From: CAZHCA01 sp964530825
GTDB lineage: Bacteria; Bacteroidota; Bacteroidia; Chitinophagales; Saprospiraceae
Direction: 5' to 3'
Length of the DNA: 64,000 nucleotides
Assembly (NCBI GenBank): GCA_964530825.1
Contig: CAZHCA010000019.1
Location: 19,704-83,703 of the forward strand
A model generated the notes under the pieces. That model had not been told where the DNA came from. It did not search any database and saw only the letters and a program-made list of their open reading frames with translations. This document shows positions 18,139-26,166 of this stretch, one piece after another (the first letter of the stretch is position 1; each line of letters opens with the position of its first letter). The position numbers and the translations under genes were made by a program.

Positions 18139-18873
18139 TTAATTCTCCAAATGATTGTCCATCCATTTTTGCAATTCTTTGAGCGGAAGTAGTCCTTCGT
18201 ACAGGGCTTTTCCAATTATGGCGCCATAGCAGCCTACGGCATGCAGGCGGTTGAGTTCCGATAGGCTACAGATACCGCCCGAAGCAATGAGCCGCAGGTC
18301 GGGCAATTGGGCAGCAATGCGCTCGTAGGTTTCCAGGGCCGTCCCTCCCAACAGACCGTCCTTAGCAACATCGGTGCTAATGGAATAGCGAATGCCTTGA
18401 TCAAAGTACCCCTTCAGAAAGGTGTACACGTCTTGGTCGGTCGACTCTGCCCAGCCGCTTACCGCAATCTTGCCTTCTTTAAAATCGGCACCTAAAATGA
18501 TGCGTTCGCTACCGTGGGTTTGTAGCCAATCCAGAAAACGACTGGGTTCCTTGACAGCAACGGTTCCGCCGGTAACTTGGTGAGCACCGCTTTCAAACGC
18601 TATTCGTAAGTCATCGTCTGATTTGATGCCGCCGCCGAAATCGATTTGTAGCCCAGTACTTGCGGCAATGCTTTCCAGTACCCGGTAGTTGACGATGTGT
18701 TTAGAGCGTGCGCCATCGAGGTCGACCAGGTGCAGACGTTCCATGCCAGCATCCTCGAAAGCTTTCGCGACTTCGAGTGGATCTTCATTATAGACCTTTT
18801 GTCTGTCGTAGTCACCTTGCGTCAAACGTACGCATTTGCCGCCTAGAATATCGATTGCAGGAATGAGATACAT
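18139..18873 (-). CDS. hisA: phosphoribosylformimino-5-aminoimidazole carboxamide ribotide isomerase
   Basis: 244 residues from the ATG at 18873 (MYLIPAIDILGGKCVRL); the longer frame overlaps hisH. The barrel has the catalytic Asp in PAIDILGG and the opposite-face segment ISTDVAKDGLL, plus phosphate loops IDFGGGIKS and LIASGGICS. It isomerises ProFAR to PRFAR. It is related by duplication to the adjacent hisF. It begins 13 bases after hisH. Confidence 0.96.
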   Translation of the reverse strand: MYLIPAIDILGGKCVRLTQGDYDRQKVYNEDPLEVAKAFEDAGMERLHLVDLDGARSKHIVNYRVLESIAASTGLQIDFGGGIKSDDDLRIAFESGAHQVTGGTVAVKEPSRFLDWLQTHGSERIILGADFKEGKIAVSGWAESTDQDVYTFLKGYFDQGIRYSISTDVAKDGLLGGTALETYERIAAQLPDLRLIASGGICSLSELNRLHAVGCYGAIIGKALYEGLLPLKELQKWMDNHLEN

Positions 18874-18886
18874 GCGGGGTTGATTT

Positions 18887-19471
18887 CTATTCGAATAAAA
18901 AATTTCGCAGGATCCGCTCGCCCACAAAGCCCGACTTTTCGGGGTGAAATTGGGTAGCGATAAAGTTATCCTTGCGAATGGCACTACTGAAGGGCACCGT
19001 ATAATCTGTCGTAGCGATGGTGAAGGGCCCCTGCTCTACGTAGTAACTATGCACAAAGTAAACGTGCTGGCCTTCCAAGTCGTTGGGAAAAACATCTGCA
19101 GCTAGCTGGTTGATCGTATTCCAGCCGATGTGCGGCACTTTTTCGCCTTGCTTTGGGCGGAAGCGCAGGACCTGCTGAGGAATGATTCCCAGACATTCGG
19201 TATCATTTTCCTCGGAATGGGTGCACAACAACTGCATTCCCAAACAGATTCCCAAAACGGGTTGTTCGAGCTCGCGAATAAGGGCATCCAGCCCTTCCTG
19301 ACGCAGGTAAGCCATGGTTGTACTGGCTTCTCCGACACCCGGGAATATGACTTTTTCGGCCGACCGGATTTGCCGGTGATCATTGGTCAGTTTGGCCTTT
19401 ACTCCGAGCCGGTCGAGGGCAAAAAGGACCGAGCGTACATTCCCGGCATTGTAATCGATTACAGCAATCAT
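18887..19471 (-). CDS. hisH: imidazole glycerol phosphate synthase glutamine amidotransferase subunit
   Basis: 194 residues, a class I glutaminase. The nucleophile Cys76 lies in VLGICLGMQLL, and the His-Glu pair lies in TQFHPEKSG; the N-terminus IAVIDYNAGNVRS is typical of HisH. It supplies ammonia to HisF. It starts 11 bases after the hisB stop and precedes hisA by 13 bases. Confidence 0.96.
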   Translation of the reverse strand: MIAVIDYNAGNVRSVLFALDRLGVKAKLTNDHRQIRSAEKVIFPGVGEASTTMAYLRQEGLDALIRELEQPVLGICLGMQLLCTHSEENDTECLGIIPQQVLRFRPKQGEKVPHIGWNTINQLAADVFPNDLEGQHVYFVHSYYVEQGPFTIATTDYTVPFSSAIRKDNFIATQFHPEKSGFVGERILRNFLFE

Positions 19472-19482
19472 GAATGGTTTTT

Positions 19483-20622
19483 TTACCCTAAGAAGCCCTT
19501 AGTAGTAGGTAGTTCTTCCCGTTCGGGATCGCGTTGAATGGCCATCTTTACCGCACGGGCGAAAGCCTTAAAAACGGCTTCCACCTGGTGGTGGTCATTT
19601 TCTCCCTGCACACGGATATGAATATTAGCCCGCGCGTGGTCAGAGAAAGATTTGAAGAAATGGTAAGCCATCTCCGTTGGGAAATCGCCGATTTTTTCCC
19701 GTTTAAGCCGGGCATCCCACACCAGGCAAGGGCGCCCGCCAAAATCGACTGCAGCCTGTGCCAGGCTTTCGTCCATTGGTAGCAGGAAAAAGCCATAGCG
19801 CTCGATGCCTCTTTTGTCGCCCAGGGCGCGGCCGAAGGCCTCGCCAAGAGCGATAGCGGTATCTTCAATGGTATGGTGCTCATCGATATGGAGGTCGCCG
19901 GCTGCCCGAATCTCGAGGTCGATACCGGCATGTTTGGCCAATTGGTCCAGCATATGATCGAAAAAACCGATGCCGGTTTGGTGGCTGTACGCCCCTGATC
20001 CATCCAGATTGAGCTGGACGGTAATCGCGGTTTCGCGGGTGCGACGTTCGACCGAGGCGGCACGGCTGCCGTTCCGGAGAAAACGGTAGATGGATTCCCA
20101 GCTCTGCGTACGCAGCGCGATGGTGGATTGCAGATCGCTTTCTCCATCGGCCAGCTCGTCGGCGCCCAATTGGGGGTCGGTATGGAGCCAAATGCCCTGG
20201 GCACCTAAGTTTTTTGCCAGTCCCATATCCGTAATCCGGTCGCCAATCACGTAAGAGTTGGCCAGGTCGTAAGGGCCCTCGAGATAGTGGGTGAGCAATC
20301 CGGTATTTGGCTTTCTCGTCGGCGCGTTTTCGTGCTTAAAAGTACGGTCGATGAGCACCTCCCTGAAGACAATACCCTGGCTTTTGAAAGCGTTCATGAT
20401 TGCACTGTGTGCCCGTTGGAAGTTTTCTTCGGGAAACATTGACGTACCTAATCCATCCTGATTGGTGACCATGACTAGTTCGTAGTCCATCTCCTGCACA
20501 ATGCGAGAAAGGTAGCGGAACACATCCGGATAATAATTGATTTTCTCTACGGCATCAACCTGATAATCATCCGGTTCGAGAACCAGCGTGCCGTCGCGAT
20601 CTAAGAACAGTATTTTCTGCAT
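19483..20622 (-). CDS. hisB: bifunctional histidinol-phosphatase / imidazoleglycerol-phosphate dehydratase
   Basis: 379 residues joining two enzymes. The N-terminal HAD-type histidinol-phosphatase (about 1-165) begins LFLDRDGTLV with Asp8 and Asp10, followed by VMVTNQDGLG and VIGDRITDMGLAKN. The C-terminal IGP dehydratase (about 190-379) has GIGFFDHMLDQLAKH, HIDEHHTIEDTAIALG and DHARANIHI with metal-binding histidines. It catalyses the seventh and ninth steps of the pathway. The fusion is known mainly from gammaproteobacteria, epsilonproteobacteria and Bacteroidota. It starts 5 bases after hisC. Confidence 0.96.
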   Translation of the reverse strand: MQKILFLDRDGTLVLEPDDYQVDAVEKINYYPDVFRYLSRIVQEMDYELVMVTNQDGLGTSMFPEENFQRAHSAIMNAFKSQGIVFREVLIDRTFKHENAPTRKPNTGLLTHYLEGPYDLANSYVIGDRITDMGLAKNLGAQGIWLHTDPQLGADELADGESDLQSTIALRTQSWESIYRFLRNGSRAASVERRTRETAITVQLNLDGSGAYSHQTGIGFFDHMLDQLAKHAGIDLEIRAAGDLHIDEHHTIEDTAIALGEAFGRALGDKRGIERYGFFLLPMDESLAQAAVDFGGRPCLVWDARLKREKIGDFPTEMAYHFFKSFSDHARANIHIRVQGENDHHQVEAVFKAFARAVKMAIQRDPEREELPTTKGFLG

Positions 20623-20627
20623 GGTGA

Positions 20628-21683
20628 TTAATCCTGTTGAGCTACAATAGTATTTTGAAATTGTTGTAACGCTTCCAGGAGGCGGTCATTTTCTCCTGGC
20701 CGGCCCACCGTGAAGCGCAGACTACCTTCGCATCCTGGAGCTTGCGACCGGTTGCGGACAATTATTCTGCGTTCCACCAAAAAGCGGTAGAGTTGGTCTG
20801 GTGCCTCGACGCGTGTCAGTAAAAAATTTGCGGATGAGGGGAGGACTTCCCGCACAAAAGAAAATTTGGGCAACTGGTCTTCCAAGCGCGCGCGCTCCTG
20901 GAGTACCTTTTGGCACTCGTTCTTCATTCGATTGGGATCTGCTAATGCTTTGAGGGCGGCCTGCTGGGTGAGGGTATTGAGGTTGTAGGGCGGCTTGACC
21001 CGGTTTAGCAAATCGATGATCTCGGGGTTGGCGTAGGCCATACCTAGCCGGATACCGGCTAACCCCCAAGCCTTTGAAAAGGTCTGCATGACCACCAGGC
21101 GGGGGTAGTGCTCAAGCCATCGGATAAAACTTGCCCGTTCGGTGAAGTCGATATACGCCTCGTCGATAATAACGATACCTTGGAATTGGTCTAGCAGGCT
21201 ACGAACGGCCGCTACCTCCATTTCATTCCCAGTCGGATTGTTGGGGCTGCACAAGAAGAGGAGTTTGGCCGAAGGACGGGCGGCCTCCAGGATGCTGGCA
21301 ATATCGGGCTGGAACCGGGCTGTCAGGGGAGTTTTCAGCACTCCAACATCGGCAATATCGGCCGATACGTGGTACATGCCGTAAGTTGGCGGGTTAATGA
21401 TGATTTGGTCCTTCCCCGGCTCACAGAAAATGCGAATCAATAAGTCGATAGCTTCGTCGCTACCATTGCCCAGGAATAACTGTTCGGGCTGGACGCCCTT
21501 GTACTCAGCGATTTTTCCTTTCAACCGTTGCTGGAGCGGGTCCGGGTAGCGGTTGAGTCCCGATTCAAATGGGTTTTCATTGGCATCGAGAAAAACCTCG
21601 GCTGCTCCCTTGAATTCGGATCGAGCGGAAGAATAGGGCTTTAAATTTCTAATATTTGGACGGACTAAGTGTTGGATGCTCAT
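20628..21683 (-). CDS. hisC: histidinol-phosphate aminotransferase
   Basis: 351 residues, fold-type I PLP enzyme. The PLP lysine is in TFSKAWGLAGIRLG, and other landmarks are FLGNGSDEAIDLLIR, CSPNNPTGN and VIIDEAYIDF. It transaminates imidazole-acetol phosphate with glutamate. It begins 8 bases after hisD and ends 5 bases before hisB. Confidence 0.96.
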   Translation of the reverse strand: MSIQHLVRPNIRNLKPYSSARSEFKGAAEVFLDANENPFESGLNRYPDPLQQRLKGKIAEYKGVQPEQLFLGNGSDEAIDLLIRIFCEPGKDQIIINPPTYGMYHVSADIADVGVLKTPLTARFQPDIASILEAARPSAKLLFLCSPNNPTGNEMEVAAVRSLLDQFQGIVIIDEAYIDFTERASFIRWLEHYPRLVVMQTFSKAWGLAGIRLGMAYANPEIIDLLNRVKPPYNLNTLTQQAALKALADPNRMKNECQKVLQERARLEDQLPKFSFVREVLPSSANFLLTRVEAPDQLYRFLVERRIIVRNRSQAPGCEGSLRFTVGRPGENDRLLEALQQFQNTIVAQQD

Positions 21684-21691
21684 GGGGCGAA

Positions 21692-22978
21692 TTAATCTTT
21701 TAACGACTCCAGGCGAATCCGTACTGCATTACGGTGGGCCTGAAGCGCTTCGGTTTCGGCCATTAGTTCCACGGTGGGACCCAGGCGGCGCAAGCCGTCG
21801 GCGGTTAGTTCCTGGTAGGTAATTTTGCGCACAAAGCTCTCCAGGGATACGCCGCTGTAGGCCCGTGCATATCCGTTGGTCGGCAAGGTATGGTTAGTAC
21901 CTGAGGCGTAATCGCCAACCGATTCCGGAGTGTAGGGGCCAATAAATACCGATCCGGCATTAACGATAGCGCGCGCAAAATCGTTGGCTTCGCTCAACGA
22001 GAGGATGAGGTGTTCGGGTGCATAGGCGTTGATTACGTCAGCCGCGCGTTGTCGGTCCGAAACGATGACCGCCACACTGTTCTCCAATGCCTTGCGTGCG
22101 ATAGCTGCCCTGGGCAAGTCGGCAAGCTGCTGCTCTATGGCTTGTTGAACGAGGCGAACGGTATCTTCCTGGAAAGCAACCAATACGACTTGGCTATCGA
22201 TACCATGCTCAGCCTGGCTGAGCAAATCGGCAGCGACGAAAGCCGGATTGGAAGTTTTGTCGGCACAAACCAGTACCTCCGAAGGTCCGGCGGGCATATC
22301 GATGGCGGTACCTTGCTGGCTGACGAGCTGTTTGGCCGCCGTCACGTATTGATTGCCGGGCCCAAAAATCTTATAAACCTGGGGTACGGTCTCGGTACCG
22401 TAGGCCATAGCGCCGATGGCTTGGACGCCCCCTGCCTTGATAATCGTAGAAATCCCGATGAGATCCGCCGTATAGAGAATAGCCGGGTGTAAGCGACCCG
22501 AGTCACCGGGCGGCGAGCACAAAACAATTTGCCGGCACCCAGCTATTTTTGCCGGCACCCCTAGCATAAGGACGGAAGAAAAGAGCGGCGCCGTGCCACC
22601 GGGCACGTAGAGCCCCACCTTTTCGATGGCCACATTTTTACGCCAGCAGCAGACGCCAGGCATGGTCTCGATAGGCCTTTCGATATGGTTTTGTTGAGCG
22701 TGAAAGCGCTCGATATTGGTCCTAGCTTGCTGAATAGCTGCTTTTAGATCGGTCGATAGATGGCCTTCGGCCTCCCGTACCTCGGCTTCGGTTACTTGTA
22801 AATGTTCGATATCGACCTGGTCGAACTGGCGAGTATAGTGGCGTAAAGCTTCATCGCCTTCGCGTTGGATGTCCTGTAAGATTTTCCCAACCCGATCGAA
22901 AAGCGGAAGGAGGTCGAAGGTTGGGCGGGCCAATATTTGGGGCCAATCCGAAGGTGAAGGTTGTACATACACTTTCAT
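21692..22978 (-). CDS. hisD: histidinol dehydrogenase
   Basis: 428 residues. Visible motifs are VGLYVPGGTAPLFSSVLML, IFGPGNQYVTAAKQLV, IDMPAGPSEVLV, the zinc-region DLLSQAEHGIDSQ, and the catalytic Glu-His in NAYAPEHLIL, which matches the family's base pair. It oxidises histidinol to histidine in two NAD-dependent steps. It lies 54 bases after hisG, the widest gap in the front half of the operon. Confidence 0.97.
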   Translation of the reverse strand: MKVYVQPSPSDWPQILARPTFDLLPLFDRVGKILQDIQREGDEALRHYTRQFDQVDIEHLQVTEAEVREAEGHLSTDLKAAIQQARTNIERFHAQQNHIERPIETMPGVCCWRKNVAIEKVGLYVPGGTAPLFSSVLMLGVPAKIAGCRQIVLCSPPGDSGRLHPAILYTADLIGISTIIKAGGVQAIGAMAYGTETVPQVYKIFGPGNQYVTAAKQLVSQQGTAIDMPAGPSEVLVCADKTSNPAFVAADLLSQAEHGIDSQVVLVAFQEDTVRLVQQAIEQQLADLPRAAIARKALENSVAVIVSDRQRAADVINAYAPEHLILSLSEANDFARAIVNAGSVFIGPYTPESVGDYASGTNHTLPTNGYARAYSGVSLESFVRKITYQELTADGLRRLGPTVELMAETEALQAHRNAVRIRLESLKD

Positions 22979-23032
22979 AGCGCGATCAGTTTGTATTCTA
23001 GATGAAAGCCCGGGAGCGCCTCTCGGGTTTGG

Positions 23033-23893
23033 CTACACAATCATTTTTTCAATAGGGATAACCAGAATGCCCTGGGCGCCTTGTGCTTTGAGCGCATCGA
23101 TAATTTCCCAGAAACGATCTTCGGTAATCACCGTGTGAATAGAGCTCCAACCCGAAGAGGCCAGCGGCATAACGGTCGGACTTTTCATGCCCGGCAGGAT
23201 GTTGATGATCTCATTAATGTTTTCGTTGGGAGCGTTCAACAGCAGGTATTTGTTGTTGCCTGCCGCCAAAACCGATTTCAGGCGGAAGACCAATTGGTCG
23301 AGGAGCGGCTGCAGTTCAGGATTTAACTGCTGGTTGGCAACGAGCCAGGCTTCTGATTTAAGTATGACTTCCCTTTCCTCCAGACCGTTCTTGAAAAGCG
23401 TATTACCGGTACTTACCAGGTCGCAGATGGCATCGGCCAGGCCGATATTAGGAGCAATTTCAACCGAGCCGGAGATTTCATGAATGCCCGCATCGATTCG
23501 TTTTTCTTGTAAAAACTTACGCAAGGTATTGGGATAAGAAGTGGCGATCTTTTTGTCCTGTAATCCTTCCAGACCGGAATAAGCAGTGTTTTTAGGTAGC
23601 GCAATCGACAAGCGGCATTTGGAAAATCCGAGCGGCAGGACCATTTCGAGGGGTAAACCCTTTTCGATAACCGTATTTTCTCCCAGAATCGCAATGTCGG
23701 CTACGCCATCGTAGACGTACCGCGGTATGTCCGAGTTGCGTAGGTAGTAAACCTCCAGCGGGAAATTACTGGAATGCACCTTGAGTTGGTCTTTACCATT
23801 GTCAACGCGAATACCGCATTCTTTCAGGAGCGCCAGAGAGCCGTCAAGAAGTCGGCCCGATTTCTGCACGGCGATTTTGAGTAGTTTTTGCAT
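23033..23893 (-). CDS. hisG: ATP phosphoribosyltransferase (long form)
   Basis: 286 residues, the long HisG form with a C-terminal ACT-like regulatory domain (about 210-286, NKYLLLNAPNENINEI...IPIEKMIV), so no HisZ is needed. The catalytic part starts LKIAVQKSGRLLDGSL and has the PRPP-binding-type segment EIAPNIGLADAICDLVSTGNTL. It makes phosphoribosyl-ATP, the committed step, and long HisG enzymes are feedback-inhibited by histidine. It is the first structural gene after the attenuator; its ATG is 26 bases past the terminator's T run. Confidence 0.96.
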   Translation of the reverse strand: MQKLLKIAVQKSGRLLDGSLALLKECGIRVDNGKDQLKVHSSNFPLEVYYLRNSDIPRYVYDGVADIAILGENTVIEKGLPLEMVLPLGFSKCRLSIALPKNTAYSGLEGLQDKKIATSYPNTLRKFLQEKRIDAGIHEISGSVEIAPNIGLADAICDLVSTGNTLFKNGLEEREVILKSEAWLVANQQLNPELQPLLDQLVFRLKSVLAAGNNKYLLLNAPNENINEIINILPGMKSPTVMPLASSGWSSIHTVITEDRFWEIIDALKAQGAQGILVIPIEKMIV

Positions 23894-23918
23894 GGATTAG
23901 CGGGTGTAGCGGTTAGGC

Positions 23919-23955
23919 AAAAAAAAAGAGGCCTACCGGTAAATGGTAAACCTCT
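23919..23955 (-). terminator. intrinsic terminator / attenuator of the his operon
   Basis: On the minus strand an 11-bp stem (arms 23955-23945 and 23937-23927, AGAGGTTTACC with GGTAGGCCTCT, two G-U pairs) closes a 7-base loop and runs directly into nine T residues (23927-23919). It lies between the leader peptide and hisG. The 5' arm segment GTTTACC (23951-23945) can alternatively pair with GGTAAGT (23986-23980) around the leader stop codon, giving a competing antiterminator of seven pairs including two G-U. Confidence 0.88.
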
Positions 23956-23981
23956 CTTTGGGTTGTGCACACGATCACCAC

Positions 23982-24035
23982 TTACCTTCTAGATAACAGA
24001 TTGCAATGGTGATGATGTGTGGCGGTAAACAACAT
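23982..24035 (-). CDS. hisL: his operon leader peptide
   Basis: A 17-codon ORF reads MLFTATHHHHCNLLSRR and ends with TAA at 23984-23982. Four consecutive histidine codons (24017-24006) in so short an ORF, just upstream of a terminator and hisG, are the hallmark of a ribosome-mediated attenuator. The His-codon segment can pair with a segment just after the stop codon: seven pairs AUCACCA/UGGUGAU plus five pairs CACAC/GUGUG. This is the expected 1:2 hairpin. The ATG lies 13 bases after the CCA end of tRNA-Phe, in an AT-rich context without a Shine-Dalgarno sequence. Confidence 0.85.
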   Translation of the reverse strand: MLFTATHHHHCNLLSRR

Positions 24036-24048
24036 ATGATTTTTTTGA

Positions 24049-24124
24049 TGGTGGTGTGGGGCGGGATCGAACCGCCGACACCAGGATTTTCAGTCCTGTG
24101 CTCTACCAACTGAGCTACCGCACC
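24049..24124 (-). tRNA. tRNA-Phe (GAA), CCA encoded
   Basis: 76 bases form a cloverleaf: acceptor GGTGCGG/CCACACC, D-arm TAGCTCAGTTGGTAGAGC, anticodon loop CTGAAAA with anticodon GAA, T-arm GGCGGTTCGATCCCGCC, discriminator A and an encoded CCA (24051-24049). The acceptor has one C-A mismatch at the fifth pair (5:68). The his leader ATG lies 13 bases beyond the CCA, with no terminator between them. Confidence 0.95.
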
Positions 24125-24152
24125 GGATCTACCCATTTCTCTACGGGCGGGA

Positions 24153-24183
24153 CAAAGATAATGCTTGGCCCGAAATTAGGCAA
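24153..24183 (-). promoter_or_regulatory. promoter for tRNA-Phe and probably the his operon
   Basis: On the minus strand TTG (24183-24181) is followed after 20 bases by TATCTTTG (24160-24153), a full match to the Bacteroidota TTG-N-TAnnTTTG promoter. Transcription would begin near 24147, about 23 bases before the mature tRNA 5' end. I see no second promoter between the tRNA and hisL, so the his operon probably uses this one. Confidence 0.7.
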
Positions 24184-24312
24184 GCCCCTTCTGTAGAAAG
24201 TTGGGTATGGGACAGAACAGAAGCCTTCCCGTGCAAGTTCCAAAATTGGTAAAAGGCTATGGATAGCAATAGTATCAGACTTTAGCTAACTTAGCTGACA
24301 CAACCACAAGAT

Positions 24313-25227
24313 ATGGAATCACAAGACAACAAAGTGCGCTCGGAAGAGTTTCCGCAAACCTTCGAGTCGCCGACCATCATAGACGATGAGGAATCATCGG
24401 AAGGGAAATATTACGACATAAAGAAATTTACCTACGCCAGTCCTCAAGATTCCCGGTTCAAGCGCTGGGTCATTACGACCATTGAGAACCTGACCGGAAG
24501 GAAAGAACTACAGCGTAAGTATGAGGAGCTGTATGCCAGTCGCCCTAACGCCCTCAACATTTGGGGGCGAGGTCTGGAGCTGCTCGACATTAAGATGGAC
24601 TACGATCGGGTACAGCTGGATAAGGTCCCCAAGACCGGTCCGGTTATTTTCGTAGCTAACCATCCTTTCGGGGTCGTGGACGGCGCTGTTTTGTGCCATA
24701 TCGTAACGCGGGTACGCAAAGATTACTTTTTACTGGTAAACGAAGTATTATCGCACGAGGCGGCCCTGGAAGGTCACCTGTTACCAGTCGACTTTCGGGG
24801 CAATGAAGAAGCGCTGGCCACCAATCTGCGCACAAAGGAGCGAACGACCGAACGGCTCAATAATGGCGAAGCATTGGCTATTTTCCCCTCGGGAGCGGTG
24901 GCGACTTCTTTGAAGTTCGGTGGAAAGGTGAAGGAGCTGCCCTGGCGGCGCTTCATCTGTACGCGTATTCATGAGACCAGGTGTACGGTGGTACCCCTTT
25001 ATTTCTACGGTCAGAATAGTCCGCTCTTTCAATTTGTCAGTAAAATTAGCATGAACCTGAGGCTGGGCTTATTGCTGCACGAGGTGATGAACAAAAGGGG
25101 TAAAACCATTTCAGTAGAGATCGGCGACCCCATTCCGTACTCCGAAATGGAGCCCTACCAAGATCGCCAAGCCCTTATCGAGTATCTGTACGGGCGAACG
25201 ATAGCGCTGAATAAAGAAAATCGCTAG
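24313..25227 (+). CDS. lysophospholipid acyltransferase-family protein (PlsC-like)
   Basis: 304 residues. The acyltransferase block-I motif is VANHPFGVVDGAV (His-x4-Asp), with a later FPSGAVAT segment corresponding to the family's EGTR-like substrate loop. The N-terminal roughly 80 residues are polar and acidic. Enzymes of this family esterify lysophospholipids or related lipids such as ornithine lipids or phosphatidic acid at the inner membrane. The substrate is not identifiable here. Its last four bases overlap the convergent metallo-hydrolase. Confidence 0.85.
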   Translation: MESQDNKVRSEEFPQTFESPTIIDDEESSEGKYYDIKKFTYASPQDSRFKRWVITTIENLTGRKELQRKYEELYASRPNALNIWGRGLELLDIKMDYDRVQLDKVPKTGPVIFVANHPFGVVDGAVLCHIVTRVRKDYFLLVNEVLSHEAALEGHLLPVDFRGNEEALATNLRTKERTTERLNNGEALAIFPSGAVATSLKFGGKVKELPWRRFICTRIHETRCTVVPLYFYGQNSPLFQFVSKISMNLRLGLLLHEVMNKRGKTISVEIGDPIPYSEMEPYQDRQALIEYLYGRTIALNKENR

Positions 25228-25916
25228 GCGAACCGCTTTCTGAATTTTTTACAGGCCTTTTTTTTGAGCGGTTTACCATGGCCGAAAACAGCAGCTTCGA
25301 AGTTGTACGCTGCTAATTTTTGGAGGTCTATTTTACCCTGATTGAAATTTTCCATTGCCGGTGGCCAGCGGAGCCCAAAAATATTGACGCAGGTGTCAGC
25401 CGCAATGAGTAACCCGCCGAAGTCGTGGTAGAGCAAAGCAACTTGACCCGCACAGTGTCCCGGTGTGTGCACCACTGTGAACCCTTTTCCAATATCCAGG
25501 TAATCACCATCTGCTACGTACAGGTCAGTCTGGACCGGGATGATTTCCGGTTCCAGTTTCTGAATGAACTGCCGGTAGATAAACTGATTCAGGACGCCCG
25601 GACTGGGTTTTAATTCAGAGCGTAAGGCCATACCGGCCGATACCATTTCGGCATCATCGGGGTGCATGATAACACGCGCCCGCACTTGCTGCTGGATTTC
25701 ACCCAGTCCGCCTACATGGTCGGGGTGGGCATGGGTGATAATGATGTTCTCAATTTCCTGAGGGGAGCGTTTAAGTTCGCGCTCAATGTATTGGAAGATA
25801 GCGGTACTTGATCCGGGGTAACCGGCGTCGATGAGGGTAAGCATGCCATGGTCGAGCAGGTAGGCATTTACTATACCTAAGCGCATTTGGTAGAAATGAG
25901 GAAATATGGCCGGCAT
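25224..25916 (-). CDS. MBL-fold metallo-hydrolase
   Basis: 230 residues with the metallo-beta-lactamase zinc motif THAHPDHVGG (HxHxDH), the later His in HTPGHCAGQVAL and the Asp in AADTCVN. The sequence resembles generic glyoxalase-II-like hydrolases; the substrate is unknown. It overlaps the convergent acyltransferase gene by four bases, and 250 bases separate its start from the divergent peptidase gene. Confidence 0.88.
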   Translation of the reverse strand: MPAIFPHFYQMRLGIVNAYLLDHGMLTLIDAGYPGSSTAIFQYIERELKRSPQEIENIIITHAHPDHVGGLGEIQQQVRARVIMHPDDAEMVSAGMALRSELKPSPGVLNQFIYRQFIQKLEPEIIPVQTDLYVADGDYLDIGKGFTVVHTPGHCAGQVALLYHDFGGLLIAADTCVNIFGLRWPPAMENFNQGKIDLQKLAAYNFEAAVFGHGKPLKKKACKKFRKRFA

Positions 25917-26166
25917 GAGTGATGAAGAAATGATTGTTGCGAAGGATAAAGAAGGGAAAAAATTTCATTTAGCCAAACTGAAATTGCGAGGTTTTGGGGA
26001 AAGATGCTACATCTAAAAGCGCAGTAATACCTTAACCCTCAACGCTTAAGGTAGTTTTTGCAAATCTTTCGACGAAAAGCTATTCGATTGTCCGAATTGC
26101 CGGGCCTAGTGATTGTAAATGCTCGCCTTTTTCTTTTCGGTCAAAACTAGTAATATACTTTAAAAA

